DNA from: Fulvimarina pelagi HTCC2506
GTDB taxonomy: Bacteria; Pseudomonadota; Alphaproteobacteria; Rhizobiales; Rhizobiaceae
DNA: 64,000 nt
NCBI RefSeq assembly: GCF_000153705.1
Contig: NZ_DS022272.1
Span: 2,155,957-2,219,956 of the forward strand
Direction: 5' to 3'
Shown here piece by piece: positions 48,401 through 56,357 of the stretch. The position numbers were made by a program, and so were the translations under genes. The notes beneath the pieces were generated by a model. That model worked only from the letters and a program-made list of their open reading frames with translations, ran no database searches and was not told the DNA's origin. Positions within the stretch are counted from its first letter, which is position 1; each line of letters starts with the position of its first letter.

Positions 48401-48652
48401 CGCGCTGTCGACGACGATCGTGCCGCCGTCGCGCAGCGAGACCGGCCCGAACGCCTGGTCGCCGATCGAGCGCTGCCTTTCATAGGCGATCTGCTGCGCT
48501 TCGTTCGCCTCGGCGCTCTCGACGAACTGGCGTCCGCGATGGAGCAGCTCGGCAAAGCGCCGCGCGATGTAGTCGGCGCCGGACCGCGGCTCGCCCTGCG
48601 GCGATGTCCCGTCGCGGCGGCGGTTGAAGTAGTTGGCGAGCGCGAAAGCCAT
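45401..48652 (-). CDS. Large DUF4815 tail/baseplate protein
   Basis: A 1083-residue phage structural protein with a DUF4815 region in the first half (MAFALANYFNRRRDG, GDPFYPIFTIVDGVVPSEP, DTRHRQAENPVLKSV). The second half is beta-rich and likely builds fibre-like or baseplate wedge parts. It sits between the gpH-like protein and the fibre. Its start overlaps the upstream gene stop by 1 bp. Exact role is inferred from position. Confidence 0.8.
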   Translation of the reverse strand: MAFALANYFNRRRDGTSPQGEPRSGADYIARRFAELLHRGRQFVESAEANEAQQIAYERQRSIGDQAFGPVSLRDGGTIVVDSAAGTVTLGESLIWAGGYMHQVAAATLTGVPMVGTVAIGIAVSEMVVTDVEDVDLKGIVPNTESHGKELAARLRYDAVWARDGDPFYPIFTIVDGVVPSEPVAPFGDLAERAVERHVEETHGSHIIDGFDALSGGYDAATGEQVYLISAGVLRAAGRRITRSVDTRHRQAENPVLKSVVGEIHNFVADGADITLSHGPIADVQLVTVVKERTETLTHQLAGGSDPMTSTPVYSIQSVVRGGTTYVKGTDYKLTADKVDWSLPGAEPNPGDSYTVTYRYTSVVAPDEIGRTSLQVSGAVTGLPVTINYRWKLKRRDVIAIDRDGGVVMIEGVSSAYQAYPPRVPAPLAPLAIVEHLWGIAAIVTPYEQRRMTEAEVRSLLRFVVDNADLISQLRLKLDVQDRDPASRRGSFVDDFISDQQRDEGIVQNAAIVDGTVQLPITVTSQEVDIGTSAIMLAGVIETIVEQPYRTAKQPINKYQAFDPLPGQVTLRPAVDRWHDVTRSTETEVTRQILRTGHFVPGRIRRVTDRGTTIATRIDSINRTSEAARFLRRIAVTFTIKFAAPGETLTEVTFDRIAVPFTGGGVADASGTITGTFTIPANVRTGRKAVRFVGNAGLDATARFEGSGQITSIVVRQTRSITRELYYTDPVAQSFKLAEDRILAGASFEFTDRGDPDNRVICDLRPMRDGYPVNETLAEGAIEGNAFALSNPNLVQEANWTAIDFALPIPQLAGEERAIALLTDDADHAVAYAELGSQNEDGVRGYDKRRQEWVRSNPYGGVMFEASNESTWVAKPAADLTFRLRAWRFTSTTRTVIIGTFNVEDVSDILVLLVVDEPTPETRVTLELVRASGEVISFDPNERLSLPEYVSESVTIRMVLTGTATMSPIVYPTCQILWGTLETVANYVSEATSLDQTYGNLKVRTVLEANAPGGSSIALDIGGDGAWDTQAAVNSTDLGDGWIEREYLEGAVSDTETRVQIRLTGTPAARPSARALRLRATEV

Positions 48653-49158
48653 CAGACCCTCAGAATGAAGTTGCGGGCGTAGGAGGTGCCGGTCTCGAAG
48701 TGCTGGGGCCGCGACCAGATCGCCTGCATCAGCGTGCCCGGCGAGACGATATCGCCCGCCTCGAGCACGGTCTTTCCGGGCGGCACGCCCTCGGCATATT
48801 CGGCCTTCGCGAAGATCCCGACCTCGCGGATCTCTTCGTTGTCGAACGTGCCGGCAGGCACGGAGACCCGCACACGCAGGTATCGGGTCGACTCGGGGCT
48901 AAGCGCATAGCGCCCGCCCTCGTCGGTGAGGATTGCGCCCGCCTCGTCCGGCTCCACGAAGTCGATGATCGTCGGCCGGACATGGACGGCGAGATCGAGG
49001 ACGTCCCTCGCGTCGAGACCAGGCGCCGGCGGGTTCGCTCCCTCCCATGTACCGTCCCAGGCAGGATCGCCGCGCGAGAGGGCGGCGACGAAGGAGAGCG
49101 CCGCGATCGCCTCCGCCATCACCACCCGGCCGCCGGTCGTCAGAATCGTGTTGCTCAT
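48652..49158 (-). CDS. Tail-fibre N-terminal/connector protein (gpH-like)
   Basis: A 168-residue protein resembling the N-terminal attachment domain of P2-type fibre proteins: MSNTILTTGGRVVMAEAIA, then RVRVSVPAGTFDNEEIREVG with the EIREVGIF hallmark. The ATG at 49158 overlaps the tail protein I stop as ATGA. It probably links DUF4815 or fibre proteins to the baseplate. Confidence 0.7.
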   Translation of the reverse strand: MSNTILTTGGRVVMAEAIAALSFVAALSRGDPAWDGTWEGANPPAPGLDARDVLDLAVHVRPTIIDFVEPDEAGAILTDEGGRYALSPESTRYLRVRVSVPAGTFDNEEIREVGIFAKAEYAEGVPPGKTVLEAGDIVSPGTLMQAIWSRPQHFETGTSYARNFILRV

Positions 49159-49982
49159 AGCGTCTCCCATGCGCCGGCCATCGCCTGCGGTTCGGCGGCC
49201 TCGGCCCAGCTCTCAGGCCAGGCGTCGGGCCAGTGATCGTCGGCGAAGGCGTACCCTTCGCCGGTGATTTGGATGTCGGCGCCGCCCTCGGTCAGCGCTG
49301 GCACGCGCCCGCCGAAGCGGTCGACGTCCATGCGCAGGCCTTCGCCCCGGTCGAGGAGCTGCGATGCCTCGATCTCGACCGAGCTTTCGAGCCCGTTCTC
49401 GAAGGCGGTTTCGCTTGAGCCGTCCCAACCGAAGGAGATGAGCGGGCCGCCCTCCCAAAGCGCCTCGCCGGAATAGCCGTCCATCAGCCCGCCGCCGGCG
49501 CGGTGCATGTCCATTCGGACGGGACGGTGATCCCGGCCGGGCGAGAACATGCGGAAGAGTTCGTCCTCGGACGCCTTCGACAGGCGGATGATGCCGCCCA
49601 ACTGCCGGATCTGGTCGAGGTCAGAGGCCGGCGCCTCGAAACCGACCTGGAACTTCCACCAGTCGTGCCGCTGGTCGCTCGGTGCGACCTCGCCCTCGCT
49701 CTCGACCCAGCCGATACCGATTGCGATCCCGCCCGGTGTCCCGCGCACGCTCTGCCAGAGCGGTCCTTCGGAGAGCACCCGGCGATAGTCGCGCACATAC
49801 GGCACGACGTCCTCCAGACCGTAGTCCCAGATGAACCAGGGCACCCAGTCGTCCGGCGCGGTCGTGAAGCCGATCTCCCTGATCTCGGCAGTAAGGGGCG
49901 CAAGGCGCTTCGCAGTCGCGAAGACCGCGGCCATCGTCTTTGTGATCGGTAGGCTGACGGAGGGAAGACGATCGCCGCTCAT
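49155..49982 (-). CDS. Tail protein I (P2 gpI-like baseplate)
   Basis: A 275-residue P2 gpI homologue. The N-terminal part, with PWFIWDYGLEDVVPYVRD and GTPGGIAIGIGWV, is the conserved wedge domain; the C-terminal part is longer than in P2 and may be a lineage-specific addition. Start overlaps the gpJ stop by 4 bp. Confidence 0.87.
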   Translation of the reverse strand: MSGDRLPSVSLPITKTMAAVFATAKRLAPLTAEIREIGFTTAPDDWVPWFIWDYGLEDVVPYVRDYRRVLSEGPLWQSVRGTPGGIAIGIGWVESEGEVAPSDQRHDWWKFQVGFEAPASDLDQIRQLGGIIRLSKASEDELFRMFSPGRDHRPVRMDMHRAGGGLMDGYSGEALWEGGPLISFGWDGSSETAFENGLESSVEIEASQLLDRGEGLRMDVDRFGGRVPALTEGGADIQITGEGYAFADDHWPDAWPESWAEAAEPQAMAGAWETL

Positions 49983-50854
49983 GACGGCAACCGGAACGAA
50001 GTGAGCGTCACGGTCCCGAGGCGGATCGCCTCGTTGAACTCGGCATAGGCGTTGACCCAGCCCTGCAGTTCGACCCGCTGGACGCCGGCAAGATGCAAAT
50101 GCTTCTCGGCATAGGATCGCGTCAGGTCGAAGCCGAGCCTTTGATCGGCGGCAGCCTGGTCGATGAGGTTCAGCCGCGCCTGCTCGAGGATGCTCTCCGG
50201 CGTTTCCGGGTAGAGATAGACGTGGGCAGCGAGGTTCTTTGTCGTGATCACCGCCTGGACGATCTCGACCGTGACGTTGCGGCTGCGGAACAGGCGATCA
50301 TTCAGCGAGGCGGTGAGACCCGCCTGAAGCTCGGCATCCATGTAGCCGCCGTTGTCGGACGTCAGGACCGAGACGATCAACGAGCGATCCGACGAGTTCC
50401 GCGTCTCGGCCGTGACCGCCACATCGCGGACGCGGCTGTCGAAGTTCCGCGCCCGGCTCTTGTAGTAGTCGTCGGGCCCGGCCGCGGACTTCGACTTGCG
50501 GGCGAGCCGGATGCGCTCCAGCAAAGCCGGATCGCTCTCGCCTGGAAGCCGCGGGTTCTCGCCGAGCCCGGCATTCGTCGCATGCCGTTCGAGATCGGTA
50601 CCGCTCGCGAACGAGGGCAGAAGGATCACGCGAGCCGTGTCGTTCAGCATCGCGGTAAAGAACATGTCGCCGTCGGCGGCATGGCCGAGCGACACCTTCG
50701 CCGGGTCGGTCTCTTCGTTCTCGACGTCCCAGGTGAGGCCCGCCTCCGCCATCGCCGCCTTGAAGTCGGAGACGCGTAGCGCCTTGAGGGACGCATGATC
50801 GAGCTCCTGGACGACGACGGGACGCGGCAGGCCCTGCGTGGTGAAGCGGCTCAT
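49979..50854 (-). CDS. Baseplate assembly protein J
   Basis: A 291-residue baseplate wedge protein. LPRPVVVQELDHASL at the N-terminus, RLPGESDPALLERIRLA, GPDDYYKSRARNFDSRVRD and LIDQAAADQRLGFDL are typical of P2 gpJ. It overlaps gpW and gpI by 4 bp each. Confidence 0.92.
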   Translation of the reverse strand: MSRFTTQGLPRPVVVQELDHASLKALRVSDFKAAMAEAGLTWDVENEETDPAKVSLGHAADGDMFFTAMLNDTARVILLPSFASGTDLERHATNAGLGENPRLPGESDPALLERIRLARKSKSAAGPDDYYKSRARNFDSRVRDVAVTAETRNSSDRSLIVSVLTSDNGGYMDAELQAGLTASLNDRLFRSRNVTVEIVQAVITTKNLAAHVYLYPETPESILEQARLNLIDQAAADQRLGFDLTRSYAEKHLHLAGVQRVELQGWVNAYAEFNEAIRLGTVTLTSFRLPS

Positions 50855-51267
50855 GCGGCAAACCTCCGCGCAAGCGCTTCGCGGGCGGCGAGCGGCGCGA
50901 GGTCGCCGAAGGGTTCGGCGATCGCGTAATTGCCGAGCCGGCCTTCCGGATAATAGGTGCCGTCGTGCCTGAGGCCGAGCCCGCCGATCCGGGTCAGCGA
51001 GACGAGCTGCAGGTTGGCGATCCGGTATTCCGGTTCGAAACTGTGGGTGGCCGTGACCAGATCGTCGTAGATGTCGAGAGCGAGATCGGGCGTGATGTCC
51101 TCCGCGAGGAAGGCGCGCAGATCATCACCGAAGTCGAGCAGCATGAAGCGCTGGCCCGGGCGGGTGGTCCAGAGAACGGCGAGCGACTGCGCGAGATGGG
51201 CCTTGCCAGTCAGCAATTTGCCCGTCACGCCGTCGACACCGGATCTGTATCGGACCTGTCTCGCCAC
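50851..51267 (-). CDS. Baseplate assembly protein W (GPW/gp25 family)
   Basis: A 138-residue baseplate wedge protein with a GPW/gp25 fold: HLAQSLAVLWTTRPGQRFMLLDFG then LALDIYDDLVTATHSFEPEY. It belongs between V and J, as found here, with one extra gene interposed. Confidence 0.9.
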   Translation of the reverse strand: MARQVRYRSGVDGVTGKLLTGKAHLAQSLAVLWTTRPGQRFMLLDFGDDLRAFLAEDITPDLALDIYDDLVTATHSFEPEYRIANLQLVSLTRIGGLGLRHDGTYYPEGRLGNYAIAEPFGDLAPLAAREALARRFAA

Positions 51268-51304
51268 GCCTTCGAACCCTCTTCAAACGCCCTTCGAAAC
51301 CGCC

Positions 51305-51694
51305 TCACGCAGCTTCCTGATCGCCCTTGTCGGCCTCGGCCGGGTTCTTCGGATCGAGCCCCTTCGGCAGCGAACCGCCTGTCTTGATGAGAGCACCGGT
51401 CAAGAGGTCGGATCGCGCCTCGGCCTCGGTGAGGCGAAGCGTGTCGCCCGCCTTGACGCGCCTGCCGGCAACCTTCGGCCCAGCGCGTTCGGTCACCTCG
51501 TAGACCTCACGGCCGTCCTCGGATGCGGGTGCAGACTTTGCATCGGCGGCTTCGCCCTCGCCGGAGGCAGGTACCGGCACGGCCGCGCCGGGCGTCGGCG
51601 TCTTCGGCGGCTCGCCAACTTCCGCCTTCGTCACCGGCGTCTTTGTTTCGCCGGTCTTCTCCGGCTCGCCTGTCGTCTGTGGGGTCTTCGCCAT
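51305..51694 (-). CDS. Hypothetical phage protein between V and W
   Basis: A 129-residue protein. The first 55 residues are disordered and Pro/Thr/Glu/Ala-rich; residues 65-110 form a compact segment (VTERAGPKVAGRRVKAGD, LRLTEAEARSDLLTGAL) that recalls small phage tail-associated domains. No confident family. It lies 17 bp downstream of V and 37 bp upstream of W. Confidence 0.7.
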   Translation of the reverse strand: MAKTPQTTGEPEKTGETKTPVTKAEVGEPPKTPTPGAAVPVPASGEGEAADAKSAPASEDGREVYEVTERAGPKVAGRRVKAGDTLRLTEAEARSDLLTGALIKTGGSLPKGLDPKNPAEADKGDQEAA

Positions 51695-51711
51695 GTCTGT
51701 GCTCCTCTCGC

Positions 51712-52290
51712 TCAGATCAGGATGTTCGCGTTGCCGTCTGCGGCGGTGTCGCCGGCGGAGTCCTTGCCGCCGACAAAATGGGCAGGCCGGGAGCCGCCCT
51801 TGGCTCGGAAGACGGTCGTCATCTTCAACTCGTCGGCCGACAGCTCGAAGCCCGTGCCGCCGAAGGTCACCGACAGAGTGTCGGGTCCGAACTGGATCCG
51901 CCCGGATCCGAGCTCGAGGACGCCCTCCTCGGCCGACTGGCTCGGCGGGGCGTTGTCGTCGTCATAGGTCGCCCAGTCGGCGAGCGAGGCGGTGCCGACA
52001 GTGCCGGAGGGCGAGCGCAGCCGCATCTGCTCGTTGTCGGCGGGGGTCGCATGGGTCTTGAGGCGACCGGCGCCCGGCTGCTGCCAGCTCGTCGGAGGTC
52101 CCTTGACCACGCGCCCGTCCGCGGACCGGCCGATGTCGAGGCGCAATGTCCGCGTCTGGAGATCCTGGCTGCCGGGGATCACCTTCCCCGGAATGTCGGC
52201 CATCGCGATCCGGCGGTTCACCCGCTCGATCTGCCGGCGGATGCGCCGGAACTCCGAGGCGACCGGGCTGAAGGGCAGTTCGGCCATCAT
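51712..52290 (-). CDS. Baseplate assembly/spike protein V
   Basis: A 192-residue central spike-type protein. The start at 52290 is an ATGA overlap with the upstream gene; the frame is open further upstream but only as an antisense-like artefact inside that gene. The body contains an OB-like region and a short repeat-rich C-terminus (GNANILI). The P2-like position before W and J supports gpV. Confidence 0.78.
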   Translation of the reverse strand: MMAELPFSPVASEFRRIRRQIERVNRRIAMADIPGKVIPGSQDLQTRTLRLDIGRSADGRVVKGPPTSWQQPGAGRLKTHATPADNEQMRLRSPSGTVGTASLADWATYDDDNAPPSQSAEEGVLELGSGRIQFGPDTLSVTFGGTGFELSADELKMTTVFRAKGGSRPAHFVGGKDSAGDTAADGNANILI

Positions 52291-52967
52291 GGCGTCTCCT
52301 CCCCTCCGCTGGCCTGTTCGTCGGCTTTGGCGATCATCGCCGCGATCTCGGTCTGCTCTGTCTCGTCGTCGTAGCCGACCTCGATGCGGGGCCCCGTCGC
52401 GCCGGGATCGGGCGCGCCTTCGGCCACCGTGACGCCGCCGCAATCGAAATATCCCTCGCCGACGTTCCAGAGCGCCTGATACCAGGAGACGGCATAGAGC
52501 GCGGCCCCTTCCGCCCAGGACTTCGCGGTGAACATCGGCACGAATTTCGGCGCGGGCTCGGGCAGCGGCCGGTCGATCTCTGTGAGGCCCCAGCTCGCCG
52601 TGGTCGGGTCGCGCAGGATATCGAGGATCCGGCTCCCGATCGCGTGGGCGACGGTGTCGCGCGAGACCCGCCGCCTGGTCGCGGTGTCGGCATGGTCCTC
52701 GGCGACGATATAGGCCGACCACTGGATGGTCTGCCGGGCCCGGCCGTCGATCTCGCGATCGTCCGAAAGTCCGGTCCAGCCGATCATCACGCCGGGCGCC
52801 GAAACGATCTCCTTGGCGACGACGTCGTTGATGTCGAGCTTGCCGTAATGGGGCACGATCTTCACGCCGGGAAGGAGGCTGGCAAGTGTCGCGACGATCC
52901 GTTCGCGGGTCGTGTCGAGCTTCGAGGCCTCGAACATCTGGGCAAGGGAGAGCGGCTGGATCGTCAT
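52287..52967 (-). CDS. Mu gp37-like (DUF1834) phage protein
   Basis: A 226-residue protein that resembles Mu gp37 (DUF1834): ATLASLLPGVKIVPHYG, VMIGWTGLSDDREID, and LRDPTTASWGLTEIDR. The C-terminal 60 residues are acidic and variable. It overlaps gpG by 4 bp. The Mu homologue lies between head and tail genes, as here. Confidence 0.78.
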   Translation of the reverse strand: MTIQPLSLAQMFEASKLDTTRERIVATLASLLPGVKIVPHYGKLDINDVVAKEIVSAPGVMIGWTGLSDDREIDGRARQTIQWSAYIVAEDHADTATRRRVSRDTVAHAIGSRILDILRDPTTASWGLTEIDRPLPEPAPKFVPMFTAKSWAEGAALYAVSWYQALWNVGEGYFDCGGVTVAEGAPDPGATGPRIEVGYDDETEQTEIAAMIAKADEQASGGEETP

Positions 52968-53467
52968 CGCGCGCTCCAGGCTTTGTCGTCAAAGAGTCCC
53001 GAGAAGAAGTCGGTTATGAGATCGTCCATCTCGGCCCGGTTCTCGTCCGAAAGGCCGACGAACGGCCGCGCCGGGATCGTCACCTTGCGGGCGAAGACTG
53101 TTCCGTTCGCCCCCCGGAAGACGAGAGCCTTCGCGGTCTTCGGCCCGATCACGGCGCCCTCCTGGTGGACATGCGCGTGTTCCCAAGTCGCGCCCCATTC
53201 GGCACTCGTCTCGCTCGATGTCGAGGCGACGCTGTCGAGAAGGTTGCGGCCGGTCTGCTTGAGGATCGGCGTTCCGGCCCGGTTCGCCGGCCAGGGCGTG
53301 CCGTCTGGCGCGGTCTTCTCGGTGTCGATCCGCCGCCGCGTCTGGCTCTCGCCGAGTGCCGCGATCGAGGCGGTCAGTTCTCCGAAGTCCGGGTCGAGCA
53401 GCGGCTTGAGCCGCGCGATCGCCGTGTCGAAGTCCTCGGCCGTAACGGTGATCCGGATACCGTTCAT
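52964..53467 (-). CDS. Phage virion morphogenesis protein (Mu gpG-like)
   Basis: A 167-residue member of the phage virion morphogenesis family. AIAALGESQTRRRIDTEKTAPDG-type sequence, ILKQTGRNLLDSV, and a C-terminal VTIPARPFVGLSDENRAEM are characteristic. It acts in tail completion or head-tail joining in Mu-like phages. Confidence 0.9.
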   Translation of the reverse strand: MNGIRITVTAEDFDTAIARLKPLLDPDFGELTASIAALGESQTRRRIDTEKTAPDGTPWPANRAGTPILKQTGRNLLDSVASTSSETSAEWGATWEHAHVHQEGAVIGPKTAKALVFRGANGTVFARKVTIPARPFVGLSDENRAEMDDLITDFFSGLFDDKAWSAR

Positions 53468-53510
53468 TCTTCGGTCCCCGTCGAACTCTCTGTTCTCCGC
53501 GCCTCTTGCA

Positions 53511-53969
53511 TCACAGATCCCTCGTCGTTCGCCGATCGAACACGCGTGACGGCGCGTCCATCAGCACCTCGTTGGCCGAGCGGTTCGGGTCGGCGGCGTC
53601 TTCCCCGCCGGGTTCGGACGCAAAGGAGAGCGAGGCTTTCCCGGCCGCGATCGCCTGCAGGCGCTTCACCGCTTCGTCGTGCCGCTTCTCGATCCGGTCG
53701 GAGGACCGCGCGAAGGAGATGGCGACCCGGTAGAGCACGATGTCGATCGCATCGATGCGCAGCGTGTCCCGGCTGTCGGCGTCGAGGCGTGACAGCTCGT
53801 CGACCGAGTAGCGCGCCCTCAGGATCGCACGGATCTGCGCCGAGGCATCGCCGATCGCCGCCTCGATGCGCTCGTCGTCGCGAAGGCCCGTCGTCTCGTC
53901 GGCGGCGAGCGTGATCAGCTCGGCCGGATGACGGGCTTCCAGATCGGCAAGAGTGACGAATGGCTGCAA
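53511..53969 (-). CDS. Mu gp36-like (DUF1320) protein
   Basis: A 152-residue DUF1320 protein, presumed head completion or connector. FVTLADLEARHPAELITLA, a DASAQIRAILRARYSV segment, IDIVLYRVAISFAR and KRHDEAVKRLQAIAAG match Mu gp36. It follows the hairpin-rich gap. Confidence 0.9.
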   Translation of the reverse strand: MQPFVTLADLEARHPAELITLAADETTGLRDDERIEAAIGDASAQIRAILRARYSVDELSRLDADSRDTLRIDAIDIVLYRVAISFARSSDRIEKRHDEAVKRLQAIAAGKASLSFASEPGGEDAADPNRSANEVLMDAPSRVFDRRTTRDL

Positions 53970-54089
53970 GCGGATGGCCTCGCGCGGTGAAGAATGGCTG
54001 ACCGGCGGGCTCAGCCCCTACCTTCGAAGGTTTCCATCGGGTGCTGGGGGCCTTGCGAGCCGTACCAGACCGGTCTCGGGTATCTCGGT

Positions 54090-54144
54090 GGCGCGGCCGG
54101 TTTGGGAGAGCGGCCGCGCCGGTGCCCCGCCGTTTGGCCGGGGC
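54090..54144 (-). terminator. Two adjacent GC hairpins after the capsid module
   Basis: The first has arms GGCGCGGCC (54090-54098) and GGCCGCGCC (54112-54120); the second has arms GCCCCG and CGGGGC (54124-54144). They lie in a 264-bp gap without a convincing ORF between the HhH protein gene and DUF1320 gene, downstream of capsid. A partial terminator that raises the capsid:downstream ratio is plausible; no T tract. Confidence 0.45.
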
Positions 54145-54233
54145 GTTCACGCCGGCGGACGTGACGAACGAAAAGCGCCGGCGATCGGGGTCCCCGACAG
54201 CGGCTTGCCGCTTAAAGGCGGGGCGTCGAAATG

Positions 54234-54872
54234 CTAAGCGGCCTCGATGTCGACCAGCCCGCCGTCGTCCCAGTCGCGTTCCGCGATCGCACCCTTGCCG
54301 GACTTGGAACGGAACTCGGCGCGGGTGAGCGGGATCGAGGCACCGGGTTCGTACAGCGCTTTGGAGCGCAGGATCCGCGTCGCGGCCGTGAAAATCTTCT
54401 CGGACTTGTCCTCGGACTGGGCCGAGAGAGACACCGTCCGCCCGCCCGCCATGACGCGGGTCGTCGCGGGCAGCGTGCCGCCATAGGCCTCGCCCGTCGT
54501 CCGGACACTTGCAGCAGCAGCCGGGTGACGGATGGGGTCGAGCCGCTCCTGGCGAAGCTCGGCCGAGCTCGTCCGGCCCGCGCTGTCCGTGTTCGTCTCG
54601 ACCTTGTCGCGGACCAGTTCGGTCGCGCGCGCCTCGGTGACCTTGACCGGACCGCCTTCGGCCGGGGCGGGCCCGGGCGCTGCGGCCGCCTCGATCTTGC
54701 CGGCCTCCTCGATCCAGGCGCGCGACTGCTCCTCGCCGGTGCTGATGCCGGCGAGCTTCGCCAGATCCTCGACGGCGGCGAGCGCCGCGAAACTTCCAAG
54801 ATCGGCGGCCGCGAGCTTGCTGGCCGTCGCAGTGCCGATCCCCTTGATCCTCGTCAGATCGTCCATGTTCAA
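54234..54872 (-). CDS. Phage protein with N-terminal helix-hairpin-helix
   Basis: A 212-residue protein. Residues 1-45 contain LTRIKGIGTATASKLAAADLG, a helix-hairpin-helix that usually binds DNA or proteins; the middle is Pro/Ala/Gly-rich, and the C-terminus (ILRSKALYEPGASIPLTRAEF, then AIAERDWDDGGL) is compact. It follows capsid by 43 bp. The role is not known. Confidence 0.72.
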   Translation of the reverse strand: MNMDDLTRIKGIGTATASKLAAADLGSFAALAAVEDLAKLAGISTGEEQSRAWIEEAGKIEAAAAPGPAPAEGGPVKVTEARATELVRDKVETNTDSAGRTSSAELRQERLDPIRHPAAAASVRTTGEAYGGTLPATTRVMAGGRTVSLSAQSEDKSEKIFTAATRILRSKALYEPGASIPLTRAEFRSKSGKGAIAERDWDDGGLVDIEAA

Positions 54873-54915
54873 ATCCTTACTGAAGGGTCTTTCCGCCAGC
54901 TGGCGAAAGCGTCCG

Positions 54916-55890
54916 TTAGATGCCCGGTGCGACGACGTCCTGGAGAAGGAAGGAGACGCCCGGCGCGACGATCAGCTCCTTCACCCGCTCGCCCGAGCGG
55001 ATGACTTCGCCGCCTTCGAGACCAACGTCCGGATCTTCCATCGTGCCGACGATCTTCGTCCCGTACTGGGCCGTGTAGGCGTGGGTGATCGTGCCGGACA
55101 TCGGGTCGGCCGAGCCGTTGATGTGCTGAAACACCATGTCGTCGCCCCAGACGCGGCGGAGATCCGCCACCTGGCCCGGGCGGGAGGCGTCCATGTAGGC
55201 CGCCCCGACATGAACGCCGCGCGACAGTTCGAAGAGATCAGCGAACTGCTGCTTGGTGATCATGCCCTCGGTGGTCAGTCCGCCCTTGACCGCGTTGATC
55301 AGCTTCGGGTGCGAAGAGATCTTGTTCCAGGTGTTGAAGCCCATCGCGACCTGGTTGGGGCGGAAGACGAGGGTCGCGTTCAGCGCGTGCTTGATGACGC
55401 CGATCGGATCGGAATTGTCGTAGTCCGACAGCTGATCCGTGCCGGAGAGCGCGAGCTTCTGCTCGGTCGGATAGGAGGCCGGGTTCTGGACGAGGGTCGC
55501 GACGCGGATCTCGCGGTTGATCTGGTTGTAGTCTTCCAGACCGATGACAATGCGCTGGCGCGGATCGAAGTTGCCGAGGCCGGCCTCGCGCTGCTTGGCC
55601 GCCGCGTCGATGTCGGAGTTCGGGATCGGACCGTCGAGACCGAAGTCCTCGACGCGGGACTCGCGCTCCTCGCCGGTGAACTCGACGCGGTTGACCCGGC
55701 CCGTGCGGCCGACCCGGTTGTCGACGACCCGGAAGCTCTCGTCGATCGGATATTCGGTCCAGGAGAAGCGCTCAGCGGGCACCGGCACGCGCGGCAGGAC
55801 CTTGTCGCCGATGAAGGTGAGGTCCGGATTGCGGTAGCCGATCGCGAACGCGGTCATACGGGCGTGAGTGACGAAGGGGCGCTTGGCCAT
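54916..55890 (-). CDS. Major capsid protein of the Mu-like phage
   Basis: A 324-residue capsid subunit of the type found in Mu-like and related transposable phages. MAKRPFVTHARMTAFAIG, FIGDKVLPRVPVPAERFSW, LEDYNQINREIRVATLV and FNTWNKISSHPKL are typical. It follows the DUF2190 protein gene by 83 bp. Unrelated in sequence to the GTA capsid. Confidence 0.9.
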   Translation of the reverse strand: MAKRPFVTHARMTAFAIGYRNPDLTFIGDKVLPRVPVPAERFSWTEYPIDESFRVVDNRVGRTGRVNRVEFTGEERESRVEDFGLDGPIPNSDIDAAAKQREAGLGNFDPRQRIVIGLEDYNQINREIRVATLVQNPASYPTEQKLALSGTDQLSDYDNSDPIGVIKHALNATLVFRPNQVAMGFNTWNKISSHPKLINAVKGGLTTEGMITKQQFADLFELSRGVHVGAAYMDASRPGQVADLRRVWGDDMVFQHINGSADPMSGTITHAYTAQYGTKIVGTMEDPDVGLEGGEVIRSGERVKELIVAPGVSFLLQDVVAPGI

Positions 55891-55973
55891 GTCGGCAGGA
55901 TCCTGTGAGATGAGATGGCTGTTCGGGCGCGCCGGCGGTGAGCCGCCGCGGGGCGCGCCTCACCGGAGAACCG

Positions 55974-56357
55974 TCAGACGGTCGCCGGCGTGACGAGGAG
56001 GCTCGGGGCGACATGGATCGGGGCGATGTCCCCGAGGACGGCTTCGCGGCGCATGAAGCCGACGATCCGCACCGTCTCGCCGGCGACGGGGACCGCCTTC
56101 ACCGCACGCCCTTGCGCGTCTGCGGTCACGGGATCGTCGAAGTCGAGATCGCCGCCGCATGTGACCTCGTACCAGCCGGAGCAGACGACGTCGGCCATGT
56201 CGCCGGCCTCGCAGCCGACGCGCTCGGCAATACCGAAGCCCTGCTTTGCGCCGGCGGTCGAGACCTTTCCGGTCGCATCGCCGGTAACGATCAGATTGCC
56301 GGCGATCGCCGCGGCTGCCTCGAAGGAGCGGATGTCGAGATTGTTCGTGTAGCTCAA
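55974..56357 (-). CDS. DUF2190 capsid decoration-like protein
   Basis: A 127-residue Gly/Ala/Val-rich beta protein of the DUF2190 type, with ITGNLIVTGDATGKV-like and GIAERVGCEAGDMADVV segments. In other phages these form capsid cement or decoration proteins, and the position between protease and capsid agrees. It overlaps the protease stop by 4 bp. Confidence 0.82.
   Translation of the reverse strand: MSYTNNLDIRSFEAAAAIAGNLIVTGDATGKVSTAGAKQGFGIAERVGCEAGDMADVVCSGWYEVTCGGDLDFDDPVTADAQGRAVKAVPVAGETVRIVGFMRREAVLGDIAPIHVAPSLLVTPATV

Noticed and set aside
52291-52992. Upstream extension of the baseplate V frame to 426 codons
   Set aside because: The extra codons overlap the gp37-like gene, are Arg-rich nonsense, and the ATG at 52290 has the ATGA coupling seen at neighbouring junctions.
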